Shown here in pieces: positions 27,218-36,558 of a stretch of DNA of 44,948 nt (the first letter of the stretch is position 1; each line of letters starts with the position of its first letter). The notes beneath the pieces were generated by a model. The model did not search any database. It saw only the letters and a list, made by a program, of their open reading frames with translations, and had not been told where the DNA came from. The stretch spans positions 30,023 to 74,970 of the forward strand of contig NZ_LUKG01000013.1 of NCBI RefSeq assembly GCF_001601815.1, given 5' to 3'. Origin of the DNA: Flavihumibacter sp. CACIAM 22H1. GTDB taxonomy: Bacteria > Bacteroidota > Bacteroidia > Chitinophagales > Chitinophagaceae. A program made the translations under genes and the position numbers.

Positions 27218-28141
27218 TTAACCAAACAGTTTCTCCACCACTACTTCCGCCATCTTCAAATAAGCTTCGTGGCTGTATCCTGCAATATGCGGCGTAACCA
27301 ATACATTGGGCTGCGCACACAACCATTGAAGCGCCGCTTTTTCTGCTTCTGAATAGGTTGTGAGTTGTTCATTTTCAAGCACATCCAAGCCGGCAGCAAC
27401 TATTTTACCAGTTTCAAGTGCACGGATCACTGCACCTGTATCATGCACTTTTCCGCGGCTGGTATTTAAAAAAACCGGGTTACAGGCTAATTGATCAAAA
27501 AACGCATCATTGGCCATATGATGTGTTTCCTCCGTTAACGGTACATGAAAACTGATCACATTTGAATAACGGGCCACCTGCTCCAAGCTGGCTTCTTTAA
27601 CAAATCCTTTAGCAAATCCAAACCGGTATTTATCATAAGCCAGTACCGTAACCCCAAAAGGTTCCAACAGGCGGGCAAAAGCTCCCCCCGTATGACCAAA
27701 TCCTATGATTCCCACTGTTTTTCCACTGAGTTCTGTACCGCGGTTGGCATCCCTTATCCACTTTCCTTCGCGTACTTCTGCAGCACTGGAACTAAGTTTA
27801 TTCAGGAGCGATAAGAGCATTCCCAGTTCGTGTTCTGCCACGGCATTGCGATTGCCTTCCGGGCTGCTGACGCAGCGGATTCCTTTTTCAGCTGCAAAAC
27901 CAAGGTCTATTAATTCAAGACCGCTGCCTAAGCGCCCCACCCATTTCAAACGGTCCGCTTTTTCCAGAAGCGGGCGATCCAGCTTAATGCGGGTGGTCAG
28001 AATCAGCCCGGTTATATCACCAATAATTTCACCCACCTGCTCATAGGTTATAGCAGGTTGATAAATAACCTCAAAACCCAGTTTGCTTAATTTTTCATTC
28101 AGCCAGGGATGTACACCTGCTGTTATCAATACCTTATCCAT
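27218..28141 (-). CDS. D-2-hydroxyacid dehydrogenase, NAD-dependent
   Basis: This protein of about 307 residues belongs to the D-isomer-specific 2-hydroxyacid dehydrogenases (phosphoglycerate dehydrogenase-like). The Rossmann motif is [20 protein letters not shown] with the acidic residue in LAYDKY that favours NAD. The conserved Arg is in NTSRGKVHD, the Glu in LDVLENEQ and the catalytic His in [10 protein letters not shown]. No ACT domain is present, so it is not the long SerA form. Start taken at ATG 28141, which overlaps the rsmA stop by 8 bases; ATG 28150 is also possible. Confidence 0.9.
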   Translation of the reverse strand: MDKVLITAGVHPWLNEKLSKLGFEVIYQPAITYEQVGEIIGDITGLILTTRIKLDRPLLEKADRLKWVGRLGSGLELIDLGFAAEKGIRCVSSPEGNRNAVAEHELGMLLSLLNKLSSSAAEVREGKWIRDANRGTELSGKTVGIIGFGHTGGAFARLLEPFGVTVLAYDKYRFGFAKGFVKEASLEQVARYSNVISFHVPLTEETHHMANDAFFDQLACNPVFLNTSRGKVHDTGAVIRALETGKIVAAGLDVLENEQLTTYSEAEKAALQWLCAQPNVLVTPHIAGYSHEAYLKMAEVVVEKLFG

Positions 28142-28898
28142 TGTTTCCATTCATTTTGAACGTGAGTGCCGCAAACTCTTCCACAGATAACTGTTCAGCT
28201 CTTTTCTGAAAAACAGGATCCAGCAACATTTCAGGTGGAAACAAGGATTTTACAGCGTTGCGAAGTGTTTTACGGCGCTGGTTAAACGCCGTTTTTACCA
28301 GCAGGAAAAACTGTTTGCGACCAGCCATCACCGGTATTGTTTTCCGGGGTTGCAGTGCAATTACCCCGCTCATTACCTTTGGCGGGGGATTAAAGCAACC
28401 CGGTGCTACATCAAACAGGTAGGCTACATCAAAATAGGCCTGTATCAATACACTGATTACCCCATACACTTTGGAACCCGGCGGAGCGGCCACGCGCTGG
28501 GCTACTTCTTTCTGAAACATGCCTACTACTCTTTCCACTTTCCCTTCCCATTCCAACACTTTAAACAAAATCTGGGAAGAGATATTATAGGGGAAATTGC
28601 CAACCAGCGTAAAGGGGTCGTCGAAAGGGCAATCAATATCCAGGAAGCTCCGGTGAATCAGCTTTCCTTTCAACGCCGGGTAGGCCGTTTCGAGGTACTG
28701 AACTTTTTCTTCATCCAGCTCCACCGCCCTGAATGCTACCCCCTGCAGCTCCAACAGGTATTTAGTGAGTGCGCCACCGCCCGGCCCTACTTCCAGCAAG
28801 CGTTCAAAAGGCTGCTGCTGCAAGGCCTCAACGATCTTTCGGCAAATATTCTCATCCCGGAGAAAATGCTGACCCAGTGATTTTTTAAGCGTATACAT
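28134..28898 (-). CDS. rsmA: 16S rRNA dimethyladenosine transferase RsmA (KsgA)
   Basis: RsmA dimethylates two adjacent adenines near the 3' end of 16S rRNA during 30S assembly. The protein starts [18 protein letters not shown], the family N-terminus. The SAM motif is [15 protein letters not shown] and the catalytic NLPY-type motif is [25 protein letters not shown] and [14 protein letters not shown] are the expected C-terminal landmarks. ATG 28898 is preferred to the tracked TTG 28910, because the latter lies inside the probable promoter box at 28908-28915. It is coupled to the dehydrogenase by overlap. Confidence 0.97.
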   Translation of the reverse strand: MYTLKKSLGQHFLRDENICRKIVEALQQQPFERLLEVGPGGGALTKYLLELQGVAFRAVELDEEKVQYLETAYPALKGKLIHRSFLDIDCPFDDPFTLVGNFPYNISSQILFKVLEWEGKVERVVGMFQKEVAQRVAAPPGSKVYGVISVLIQAYFDVAYLFDVAPGCFNPPPKVMSGVIALQPRKTIPVMAGRKQFFLLVKTAFNQRRKTLRNAVKSLFPPEMLLDPVFQKRAEQLSVEEFAALTFKMNGNNG

Positions 28899-28907
28899 AA
28901 ACTGGCG

Positions 28908-28915
28908 CAAAAATA
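28908..28915 (-). promoter_or_regulatory. -7 promoter box for rsmA (TATTTTTG)
   Basis: The minus strand reads TATTTTTG, a full TAnnTTTG match, 9 bases before ATG 28898, so the 5' leader would be only a few bases. It is one arm of a 14-bp inverted repeat shared with the pdxA side. Confidence 0.55.
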
Positions 28916-28950
28916 CAGTATTGGGCGCGGCCGCTGAATACTGTATTTTT
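28909..28950. repeat. 14-bp perfect inverted repeat between rsmA and pdxA
   Basis: AAAAATACAGTATT and its reverse complement are separated by a 14-base GC-rich spacer. Each arm contains a TATTTTT promoter-like box facing outward. It could be an operator or two mirrored promoters. Confidence 0.6.
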
Positions 28951-28975
28951 ACTGCTTATTTAAGCATAGTACAAA

Positions 28976-30067
28976 ATGTCAACTGAAACTATACGTCCGA
29001 TAATTGGTATAAGCTGTGGTGATCTGAACGGCATCGGCCTGGAGCTAATCATTAAAACCGTAGGCAACAGCAAATTGCTGGACCTCTGTACGCCCATTGT
29101 GTTTGCCTCTAATAAGGCCATCAATTTTTACCGTAAATCAACCCCCGACAGCAATTTCAACTTCCAGCAAATCAAGGATTTCAGCCGTATCAACCCGAAA
29201 CAGGTGAATATCTACAATTGCTGGGAAGAAGAAGTAGCCATAACCCCCGGGCAATTAACTGCCGAAGGCGGAAAATATGCGGTACTTTCTCTGACTACCG
29301 CCACAGAAGCCTTGCTGGCCGGCCATATTCATGGGCTGGTAACAGCTCCGATCCATAAGAAAAATACCCAGAGCGATGCATTTCCTTATACCGGTCATAC
29401 GCCTTACCTGAAACAGGCTTTCGGCGCTAAAGAAGTGGTTATGATGATGGTAGCCAGTAACATGCGGGTAGCTTTGCTGACAGAACATGTACCTGTTCAG
29501 GAAATAGGCCCTTTTGTTACAAAAGCAGCCATTCTTTCCAAGTTGAAACTGATCGAATCCAGCCTGAAACAGGATTTCGGAATAGACCGGCCCAAAATTG
29601 CGGTATTAGGATTAAACCCACATGCCGGTGATGAAGGTCTTATTGGTTCAGAAGAAGAAGCCATTATTAAACCTGCCATCAAGGAATTCAAACAACAAAC
29701 AGGCGCAATTGTACAGGGTCCCTTTTCAGCGGATGCTTTTTTTGCCAGAGGATACCATGAACGTTTCGATGCAGTACTGGCCATGTACCATGACCAGGGG
29801 CTGATTCCCTTTAAATCACTTTCGCATGGCGAAGGGGTAAACTTTACCGCCGGCTTATCGGGTGTTCGTACCTCGCCCGACCATGGAACGGCCTTTGATA
29901 TTGCCGGTAAAAACCGGGGCGATGAAAGTTCCTTTATCAGCGCCCTGTTCACCTGTGTAGACATAATCAGGCAGCGGTCTTTTTATCGCGAAAACAGGGC
30001 AAACCCTATGAAAAAACTCACCAACCGCCTGTTAGCCAATGCGGTTGATGAGAAAATTGAAGAATAA
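28976..30067 (+). CDS. pdxA: 4-hydroxythreonine-4-phosphate dehydrogenase PdxA
   Basis: PdxA oxidises 4-phosphohydroxy-L-threonine in the DXP-dependent route to pyridoxal 5'-phosphate. The 363-residue protein opens with PIIGISCGDLNGIGLELIIK. The metal-binding histidines are in FPYTGHTPYL, LLTEHVPVQ and AMYHDQGLIPFK, and the phosphate-binding segment VRTSPDHGTAFDIAG is intact. Length is slightly above the E. coli enzyme, which is usual in Bacteroidota. It converges on the T9SS protein gene with 6 bases between the stops and is divergent from rsmA. Confidence 0.97.
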   Translation: MSTETIRPIIGISCGDLNGIGLELIIKTVGNSKLLDLCTPIVFASNKAINFYRKSTPDSNFNFQQIKDFSRINPKQVNIYNCWEEEVAITPGQLTAEGGKYAVLSLTTATEALLAGHIHGLVTAPIHKKNTQSDAFPYTGHTPYLKQAFGAKEVVMMMVASNMRVALLTEHVPVQEIGPFVTKAAILSKLKLIESSLKQDFGIDRPKIAVLGLNPHAGDEGLIGSEEEAIIKPAIKEFKQQTGAIVQGPFSADAFFARGYHERFDAVLAMYHDQGLIPFKSLSHGEGVNFTAGLSGVRTSPDHGTAFDIAGKNRGDESSFISALFTCVDIIRQRSFYRENRANPMKKLTNRLLANAVDEKIEE

Positions 30068-30073
30068 ACCGGT

Positions 30074-33000
30074 TTACCGGAGTACCACTTTATGGGTGAT
30101 CACCTCCTGGTTATTGGAAACCATACGCAACAGGTAAACACCTCTGGCATATTTTCCCAACCCGGAAATCTGGATGGTATTATTTCCTTTCTGCAATTGT
30201 TGAGATTGCTGATATACCAGGCGACCCCGATCATCCATTAATTGGCAATCCAACCATTGTTTTTCTTTTGCAGCAATAATAATTTGGAGATAAGACTGTG
30301 CCGGGTTAGGCATTACCGACAACTGCTCCACTACGGAAAGTTTTACCAGCACCACATCACTGATTACCGATTTACCTTCCCGGTTAATAGCTTTGATCCG
30401 GTATTGAACACCTGTTGAATGGCCAGGTTTGGTATCATGGAAGCTGGTAGCGTTATAAACCGTACCAATCACTACAAAATTACCGTTACCGTCTTTCCGC
30501 AGTACTTCATAATAACTTACCGGTTCTGTTGTACTTATTTCCCAGTTCAGGTGCACACCATCCGGTTGCTGGAAGGCGGTTACTTTTACGAAACGGGTTG
30601 ACAGGATATAGAGGTACACTCTCCAGTCGCGTTCGGATGATTCGTTGGAATGTCGCTGCACCATGGTTTTAGATCCCGGGCTTGCATCCCCCGTCATAGA
30701 ACCTGCAGTGCCCATGTAGGCAGACGTGCCTTTAGCAGAACTGTTATCCAGGTCAAATGTATTATCCAATCCATCGTCATCTGTATCCAGTCCACTTAGT
30801 GTAATATCATCATCAGCTTTACTGTTCATGTTAAAATCATTGGCTTCAATGATATCGCTAACGCCGTCGCCATCAGTATCACTGTCTCTATAATCCGGTA
30901 TGCCATCCAGGTCTTCATCATTGGGTGTAATTCCGTTTCCGCCATAACCGTTGAACCCATCATACGCATTATCGATTCCATCATTATCCGAGTCCAATCC
31001 GGAAGGTAATTGATAGCTGTTGGTAGCAAGTCCCTCTACATTATCCGGAACACCATCATCGTCCGAATCAATATCGAGGTAATCAGGGTGTGTTCTGCCA
31101 TCCGTATTCGGATAAACAAAATGACGGACAGTACCTGCATCCAGCATGCCATTGAAATCAATATCTGCATAACCAGCTTCGCGCAGATCGGTTATTCCAT
31201 CCCCGTCACTGTCCAGGTCATAGGGGTTGGGGCGTCGGTCGTTGTCTTTATTGCGGAAGGGATAACTGTCTGCTCTTCCATCGTTGTTGGTATCGGCACC
31301 TGTTCTCAGGATCATAGTTCCGTTATCAATACGGCCATCGTTATTGGCATCTATACCTCCAGCTTCGATAACGTCGTATATACCATCATTATCACTATCC
31401 AGATCAAACATATTGGGTATACCATCCCCATCCAGATCGGGCAGTCCTAAGCCTACGCCAGAACCGGCGGCTCCTGTAGACGAAGCATCTACGTTCTGGG
31501 AAAGACCATCTCCATCCGGATCGGTAAAATTATCGATACGACCATCTCCATTCGCATCAACGCCACCTGCTTCTACCACGTCAGCAATCCCATCATTATC
31601 ACTGTCCAGGTCAAACGAGTTTAATGTTCCATCAAGGTCAAAATCGAAACGATCATCAATTCCATCATTATTAACATCCACGAAACCGGGGGTATCAGCA
31701 TCGCGATAATCAAGCGTACCATCCATGTCTTGATCCAGGTCTGCATCCAGGCCATTGTTTTCAACAAGATCCGGAATACCGTCATCATCATCATCAATAT
31801 CACAGCCCAAATTAACCCGGTAGCTTACGCAGGTGGTCATATTACAATCACCTTCAATCCGAACATAATAGGTTCTGCTGGTGGAAGGATTTACCGTTAA
31901 AGTAGGGCCATATCCTAATGGAATATTAGTACCACAACCGTTTGCATACCAAACATAGCGTGCATTTGTTCCGAAGCTGCCACCATAGGCTGTTAAGGTT
32001 ACACCACTACCCGGACAAACAGTTGTTTTATTGGCCCTTATACCGGTAGGCGAAACAGTGCTGGGTGACTTTAATGGCAGATAGAAACCGGGTGAAGCAT
32101 AACGACATCCAGGATTATTAATGTTTCCGCCCGATGCTACCAATACCCTGTAATAGCGCTGATTGGTAGCACTCATAGAGGCAATGGTATAGGTTGAATT
32201 GGTGGCTCCGGAAAGATTGGTCCAGTTCAGACTATCGGTACTCGATTGCCATTGATACTGAACGGTACCATCAATAATTGTAGGATCACTTAAAGTAGCG
32301 GAGAAGGTTGCCTGTCCGCCCACGCAACCCGCACTTACTGCGGTAGTATTTACAACGGGTTCCGCATCACAAAGTCCAAATTCAATATCATCAATGGCCA
32401 GGTCATTTCCACAACCACCTTCTCCCTGGTTTATCACTTCCAGGATAATGGAAGAATATCCACTGGGTAATACAAACCGGATCCCGTGTCGTTCCCAGGC
32501 ACTATTCGTTATTTCTGGGGTACTCAGGTAGGTAAGTACCAGGCCGGTTACTGCATCTCTGGCACGGAATAATAAACGGGGTGATTTGAAGCCACCAACA
32601 GCTGCACAAAAGCTTCGCTGGTTGCTGTTACTGATATTGGCCACCCACACATTCAGGGAATATTTGAGGTTGGAACAAAGATTATTGACCGTAGTACTGA
32701 ATAATACGCTCTGTTGCACATCCGCATTAACTACCAGCATCTGGCCATTGGGATTGCCTGTATGATCCGGCATGGAATTCCAGTAGGTACTGTTTCCATT
32801 TGCGGGATTATTGGTTATCACATAGGAGTTGGTTGGTAATGGGTTGGAGGTAGAACCCGTATATTCTGTAGTGGTACCAAGGGGCATCAGGATAGAGGAA
32901 CCCGTACCACTGCCGAAATTTTGCGAATACAATACATTATTTATAGCCGGACAAGGAGGAGATTCGCCTGCCACTACTACCACAAATGGAGTAGGCACTG

Positions 33001-34351
33001 ATTCGCCTGCATCATCTGGTTTGCCGTTCAGGTTAAGATCAGGATGAGCGCCATCGGTTGAAACATCCCTAAGATTAACCCCAAAGCCGGAGGCTGTACT
33101 ACCAAATCCGGTTCCGGTAACCGTTGCCGAGTTATTATAAATTTTTCCTCTTTCAATATTGCGTAACCGCACTGAAATCCGAATCGTAAAATTATTTTCG
33201 TTAACCGGGAAGTTTTTTAGCGTTTGAGCGTTTGCCAGTAAACGGGTATTGGTGGTTCCGTTGTAGGAACCGTTCAATGTAACTCCGGCGGGATTAGATA
33301 CCAGGCTCGCACTGGCACTAACAACATTTGAGGCAAAATTTATGTTTGAAAGCGTATCGAACACCTGTAAGTTAGATATAGGATAATTACCGAAATTCCG
33401 GACATAGAGATCGTATACAACATCGTATTCTCCGGGTGTACCCGTAGGGGTTAGGGACACCAGCTTTTTGGCGGATCCTATTCCGGATGTAATACTGGTA
33501 TTATCAAATGAGCTAAAGGTGGAACTGGCACCCAGGTTAAACCGGTCGCCGGTTAACATATCCAATCGGCTGTGCATACATAATGCGGGTGACGACCTTC
33601 TGAAAGAGCCCACAAATTGCCCACCTGCATAGGCCAGTCCTACCAGGTTTACATTGGCACCCGGTAATGGAATTGTATCAATATAAGTTGCTCTGATGGG
33701 GGCTGTACCGTAATCGCGGTAGTTCATCGTCATCAACTTATTATCAAAGGCAAAATAAAACTGACCCGTAGGAGTAATGGCGAAATCTCCATTCTGCGTA
33801 TAAATCTTAACACCGGTTGGCATGGTAACTGGTACCGCTGCACCAATATTACCTGTGGTAAAATCAATACGCTGCAAAGTAAGATTATAGTTCAGGGGAG
33901 ATCCGGTGGCAGGATTCATATTCACCATCCAGGCATAGCCATCTGAATCAAATGCTGCTGTTAAAATACTATTGAATACCCGAATTGGTGCCAGGTTATT
34001 ATTCGGACAGGTACCGGGTGCCCATCTCCACACATAGGTGCTGGTTCCCGACCACCTGAAATAATAAATCATATTATCCTTTGGGTTAAAATCAACCAGG
34101 GCCCCGGAGGAAGAATAACCGGGTGAAGCGAGGCTGGGTGTACAGTCAAAGGAATTGATTTTGCTTAAAATATTGGTCTGGTCCTTAAACTCCATATAAG
34201 CCATACCAAGGGTACCGCTAGCGCAATTGGAGCGGCCAATACCAATTACAATGGAACGGACAGCCGGATCCTGGGCGCGCAGGGTACTTAAAAACATCAC
34301 CAACAGCAGGCTAAGAAAGCTGGTTTTTAGGAAGGGGGTGGTCATACTCAA
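30074..34351 (-). CDS. Large T9SS-exported protein with thrombospondin type-3-like calcium repeats
   Basis: This 1,425-residue surface or secreted protein starts with a signal peptide (FLSLLLVMFLSTLRAQ). An N-terminal region of about 270 residues looks beta-propeller-like. A DUF11-like segment (YDVVYDLYVRNFGNYPISN) and a jelly-roll-like region after CPAINNVLYSQNFGSG follow. Ig-like modules come next (VQYQWQSSTDSLNWTNLSG). Residues ~850-1205 hold about a dozen DxDxDGxxD calcium-binding repeats such as DLDSDNDGIADVVE. A fibronectin-III-like domain precedes a type A T9SS sorting domain from about residue 1345 (VMPNPAQSYLQI to VITHKVVLR). A role in adhesion or matrix formation is plausible; no enzyme domain is visible. 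Confidence 0.9.
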   Translation of the reverse strand: MSMTTPFLKTSFLSLLLVMFLSTLRAQDPAVRSIVIGIGRSNCASGTLGMAYMEFKDQTNILSKINSFDCTPSLASPGYSSSGALVDFNPKDNMIYYFRWSGTSTYVWRWAPGTCPNNNLAPIRVFNSILTAAFDSDGYAWMVNMNPATGSPLNYNLTLQRIDFTTGNIGAAVPVTMPTGVKIYTQNGDFAITPTGQFYFAFDNKLMTMNYRDYGTAPIRATYIDTIPLPGANVNLVGLAYAGGQFVGSFRRSSPALCMHSRLDMLTGDRFNLGASSTFSSFDNTSITSGIGSAKKLVSLTPTGTPGEYDVVYDLYVRNFGNYPISNLQVFDTLSNINFASNVVSASASLVSNPAGVTLNGSYNGTTNTRLLANAQTLKNFPVNENNFTIRISVRLRNIERGKIYNNSATVTGTGFGSTASGFGVNLRDVSTDGAHPDLNLNGKPDDAGESVPTPFVVVVAGESPPCPAINNVLYSQNFGSGTGSSILMPLGTTTEYTGSTSNPLPTNSYVITNNPANGNSTYWNSMPDHTGNPNGQMLVVNADVQQSVLFSTTVNNLCSNLKYSLNVWVANISNSNQRSFCAAVGGFKSPRLLFRARDAVTGLVLTYLSTPEITNSAWERHGIRFVLPSGYSSIILEVINQGEGGCGNDLAIDDIEFGLCDAEPVVNTTAVSAGCVGGQATFSATLSDPTIIDGTVQYQWQSSTDSLNWTNLSGATNSTYTIASMSATNQRYYRVLVASGGNINNPGCRYASPGFYLPLKSPSTVSPTGIRANKTTVCPGSGVTLTAYGGSFGTNARYVWYANGCGTNIPLGYGPTLTVNPSTSRTYYVRIEGDCNMTTCVSYRVNLGCDIDDDDDGIPDLVENNGLDADLDQDMDGTLDYRDADTPGFVDVNNDGIDDRFDFDLDGTLNSFDLDSDNDGIADVVEAGGVDANGDGRIDNFTDPDGDGLSQNVDASSTGAAGSGVGLGLPDLDGDGIPNMFDLDSDNDGIYDVIEAGGIDANNDGRIDNGTMILRTGADTNNDGRADSYPFRNKDNDRRPNPYDLDSDGDGITDLREAGYADIDFNGMLDAGTVRHFVYPNTDGRTHPDYLDIDSDDDGVPDNVEGLATNSYQLPSGLDSDNDGIDNAYDGFNGYGGNGITPNDEDLDGIPDYRDSDTDGDGVSDIIEANDFNMNSKADDDITLSGLDTDDDGLDNTFDLDNSSAKGTSAYMGTAGSMTGDASPGSKTMVQRHSNESSERDWRVYLYILSTRFVKVTAFQQPDGVHLNWEISTTEPVSYYEVLRKDGNGNFVVIGTVYNATSFHDTKPGHSTGVQYRIKAINREGKSVISDVVLVKLSVVEQLSVMPNPAQSYLQIIIAAKEKQWLDCQLMDDRGRLVYQQSQQLQKGNNTIQISGLGKYARGVYLLRMVSNNQEVITHKVVLR

Positions 34352-34436
34352 GGGTTGGATACCTTTAAAACGACCAAATATTAATTATATTTTTTCTACA
34401 AATAAAATAATGGAAAACCCCTAAAATTGAGGGAAA

Positions 34437-35126
34437 CTACTTAAATAAGGCAGGAGATAAGCCCTTATTTATGCTATAGGTTTTGTAAACCAGGGAAACC
34501 CGGCCCTTGCCATCCCCGGACGCCTGGGGGGCTTTGGTAGATTTACCACCCTCATATTCCATGGTTACCCCTTTCGGCAGCTTGAAAGTACTGGTATTGA
34601 ACACAAAAAGAATTTTATCCGGTAACCCCCATTGGGCAAACCGGTTGTATTCCATGTTGGATTCGTAGGTGCCATTTTCTTTCGTGGTGGTCGTAGCTTT
34701 CCAAACCAGGGCGGAACTTTCCTCAACCAGCAAGGTGGTTAATACGACATCGCTGTTCTCGGCAATGGGCAATAGTTTAATAATCGCCAGTTTACGGCCA
34801 TTCACCGAGGTGTACCCACCCGGTACAGAGGTAAACTCTTTCCCTGAAATAAGGGAGTTCAGGCTTACATTCATGCCACCTTTAGGTAAAATGGAGATAC
34901 CATCGGGTTTAATTATTTTAAATTGATCGGGTTGGCGGAAGTAAACTTTCACCTTTGAGTCGGGAACTTTCATAAAACTCACCTCTACCGAAAGAGTGGC
35001 ATCCCCGGTATAGTCCTTCACCGATTCGAGCTTTTTTTTAACCGCCTGAAGCAATTGCGCTGCGTCCTGCGCCCTCAGAGATAGGGTAAATAACAGCGTA
35101 CAGAAGAGAAAGCCAAACTTTTTCAT
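34437..35126 (-). CDS. LolA-like outer-membrane lipoprotein carrier family protein
   Basis: Starting at ATG 35126 gives 229 residues with a signal peptide (KKFGFLFCTLLFTLSLRAQ). The tracked start at 35246 lies well inside the permease gene and is rejected. The body is a beta-rich half-barrel pattern (LLQAVKKKLESVKDYTGDATLSVEV, YFRQPDQFKIIKPDG) typical of LolA/LolB-like proteins that bind lipid or lipoprotein. It begins 1 base after the permease stop and is probably co-transcribed with the ABC genes, so it may be the periplasmic partner of that transporter. Confidence 0.75.
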   Translation of the reverse strand: MKKFGFLFCTLLFTLSLRAQDAAQLLQAVKKKLESVKDYTGDATLSVEVSFMKVPDSKVKVYFRQPDQFKIIKPDGISILPKGGMNVSLNSLISGKEFTSVPGGYTSVNGRKLAIIKLLPIAENSDVVLTTLLVEESSALVWKATTTTKENGTYESNMEYNRFAQWGLPDKILFVFNTSTFKLPKGVTMEYEGGKSTKAPQASGDGKGRVSLVYKTYSINKGLSPALFK

Positions 35127-35127
35127 A

Positions 35128-35967
35128 TTAGGATAAAATATCTTTTTTGCGGAATACAAAAATAGTAGCCAGTAGTAGGCCAACAATATGCAGCACCAGG
35201 ATACCGGCCGATTGAAGTACAGGCTGCCAGGCAACCGGCGCATCAAAAAAACCTTTCCAGCCGATCATGTGGGTGGTAAACAAAAAGGGCTTGATAGTAT
35301 TAAAAATGGGAATATCCATGGTGCTGAGAATGGTACAAACGATAATTACACTCATAGTGGTAACAATGGGTCCGATAGAGTTTTCCGCAAATACAGAAAA
35401 AAAGAAAGCGAGTGCAGGTACCGTTGTCATAGCAATTGCCGCAAATCCAAATGCGGCGAAATAGCGCCACAAGACGTCGGCTTTTTCCAGTATAACTACT
35501 TCGGTACTTTTTAAAATCATGAGGTCACCAGTTCCGAAAATCCAAACAGACACCAAGAGCGCCAGAAAGGCCATCCAGATCAATAATAATATGGTGTAAA
35601 TAACAGAAGCAGTAAACTTAGCCAGTAAGAGGCGGGTTCGGCTAACCGGTTTGGTGATCAATAGGCGAAGGGTACCCATATTGGCTTCTCCGGCAATCTG
35701 ATCACCAGCTACAAGGGCAATTAATAAGGGTACATGAATAAGAAGGGTCTGCAGCACGATAAAACAAATCAGGTAACCATTCAGGACATTCCCCTGTATA
35801 TCAAAACTCTGGGTTAGAGATTGCATACCAAATGCCATATAATTTGAGCCATCGGCATAAAAGGCCAGCAATATTAAAGCTACAATTGCACCAATAGCCG
35901 CAAAACTGATATAGGTACGCGAACGCTTGAATATCTTAAACAGTTCAATTTGTAAAAGTGGCCACAT
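35128..35967 (-). CDS. ABC transporter permease (ABC-2 type)
   Basis: This 279-residue integral membrane protein has about six helices. GDQIAGEANMGTLRLLITKPVSRTRLLLAKF is the cytoplasmic loop characteristic of ABC-2 type permeases of the NatB/YhaP/NosY kind. Its start overlaps the 3' end of the ATPase gene by 23 bases, as expected for an ATPase-permease pair. The substrate is unknown; this class often handles antibiotics, copper-enzyme maturation or lipids. Confidence 0.9.
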   Translation of the reverse strand: MWPLLQIELFKIFKRSRTYISFAAIGAIVALILLAFYADGSNYMAFGMQSLTQSFDIQGNVLNGYLICFIVLQTLLIHVPLLIALVAGDQIAGEANMGTLRLLITKPVSRTRLLLAKFTASVIYTILLLIWMAFLALLVSVWIFGTGDLMILKSTEVVILEKADVLWRYFAAFGFAAIAMTTVPALAFFFSVFAENSIGPIVTTMSVIIVCTILSTMDIPIFNTIKPFLFTTHMIGWKGFFDAPVAWQPVLQSAGILVLHIVGLLLATIFVFRKKDILS

Positions 35968-36142
35968 GTTGATTGCCCGAGGTTAAGGATAAAAAATATG
36001 CTTCCAGTGAATTGACCGAGCGGATGGATTGCAGATCAATGTCCATTTGCACCAGGTAACGCGTTAGTAAGGGAACCTGGTCTGGCGGCAGGGGCACCAC
36101 CAATTCCTGCTTCCATTCTTCTACCGGCAGGTTCCAGGGAGC
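35945..36142 (-). CDS. ABC transporter ATP-binding protein, C-terminal fragment (cut at junction)
   Basis: Only about the last 65 residues remain, from PWNLPVEEWKQEL to the stop. They match the C-terminal tail of ABC-2 ATPases, where SLEAYFLSLT is the usual ending. Walker A, signature and Walker B motifs are all missing because the sequence changes to planctomycete DNA at about 36,140. The tracked ORF to 36,241 reads through the junction into foreign sequence in a meaningless frame. Confidence 0.8.
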   Translation of the reverse strand, partial: APWNLPVEEWKQELVVPLPPDQVPLLTRYLVQMDIDLQSIRSVNSLEAYFLSLTSGNQHVATFTN

Positions 36143-36150
36143 CCGGGTCA
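36130..36150. other. Junction between Bacteroidota and Planctomycetota sequence
   Basis: Left of this point codons spell the tail of an ABC ATPase on the minus strand. Right of it they spell the tail of a GT2 glycosyltransferase on the plus strand (VTQVPVRHHPRTAGKSKY). Base composition changes abruptly from moderate to high GC at the same point. There is no transposase, integrase, tRNA or repeat at the join. Confidence 0.9.
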
Positions 36151-36545
36151 CGCAGGTTCCCGTCCGGCACCACCCGCGGACGGCCGGGAAATCGAAGTAC
36201 ACCATCTTCCGCACCGTGCGGGTGATCCTCGACCTGCTCACGGTGAAGTTCCTCGCGAGCTACCAGACCCGACCAATGCACCTCTTCGGCCTCGTCGGCC
36301 TGGGGTTGATGTTCGCCGGGACGGTCGCCCTCGCGGCCGCGGTCGCCATGAAGTACACGAGCGGCCCGGGGATGACCTCGAATCCGCTGACGCTGCTCGG
36401 CCTGCTCGCCGAGGTGTGCGGTGTGCAGTTCCTGTCGCTCGGCCTAATGGGCGAAGTGATGACGCGGGTCTATTCGAGAGCCAGGGAAAACGGCCGTACC
36501 GCGTCCGCGAGATTGCCGAAGGCGTACGCGATCGCGGCGTGCTGA
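36138..36545 (+). CDS. GT2 family glycosyltransferase, C-terminal fragment (cut at junction)
   Basis: Reading back from the tracked ATG 36216 in frame, the protein begins near 36,138 as GARVTQVPVRHHPRTAGKSKYTIFRTVR. The VPVRHHPRxxGKSKY segment is characteristic of polyprenyl-phosphate glycosyltransferases of the DPM1/GtrB kind. Two C-terminal transmembrane helices follow (HLFGLVGLGLMFAGTVAL and LLAEVCGVQFLSLGLMGEV). The whole catalytic GT-A domain is missing. GC-rich codon use matches the rest of the right part. ATG 36216 is an internal Met, not the real start. Confidence 0.8.
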   Translation, partial: GARVTQVPVRHHPRTAGKSKYTIFRTVRVILDLLTVKFLASYQTRPMHLFGLVGLGLMFAGTVALAAAVAMKYTSGPGMTSNPLTLLGLLAEVCGVQFLSLGLMGEVMTRVYSRARENGRTASARLPKAYAIAAC

Positions 36546-36558
36546 CGGCGAAGTGACG

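Noticed and set aside
31010-31709. Plus-strand ORFs with repeated SLSRSN-like units
   Set aside because: They are the antisense reading of the calcium-binding repeats in the T9SS protein.
36130-36150. Horizontal transfer or genomic-island boundary
   Set aside because: No integrase, repeat, tRNA or transposase is present, and two genes are cut at one base. A chimera is simpler, although reads are needed to prove it.
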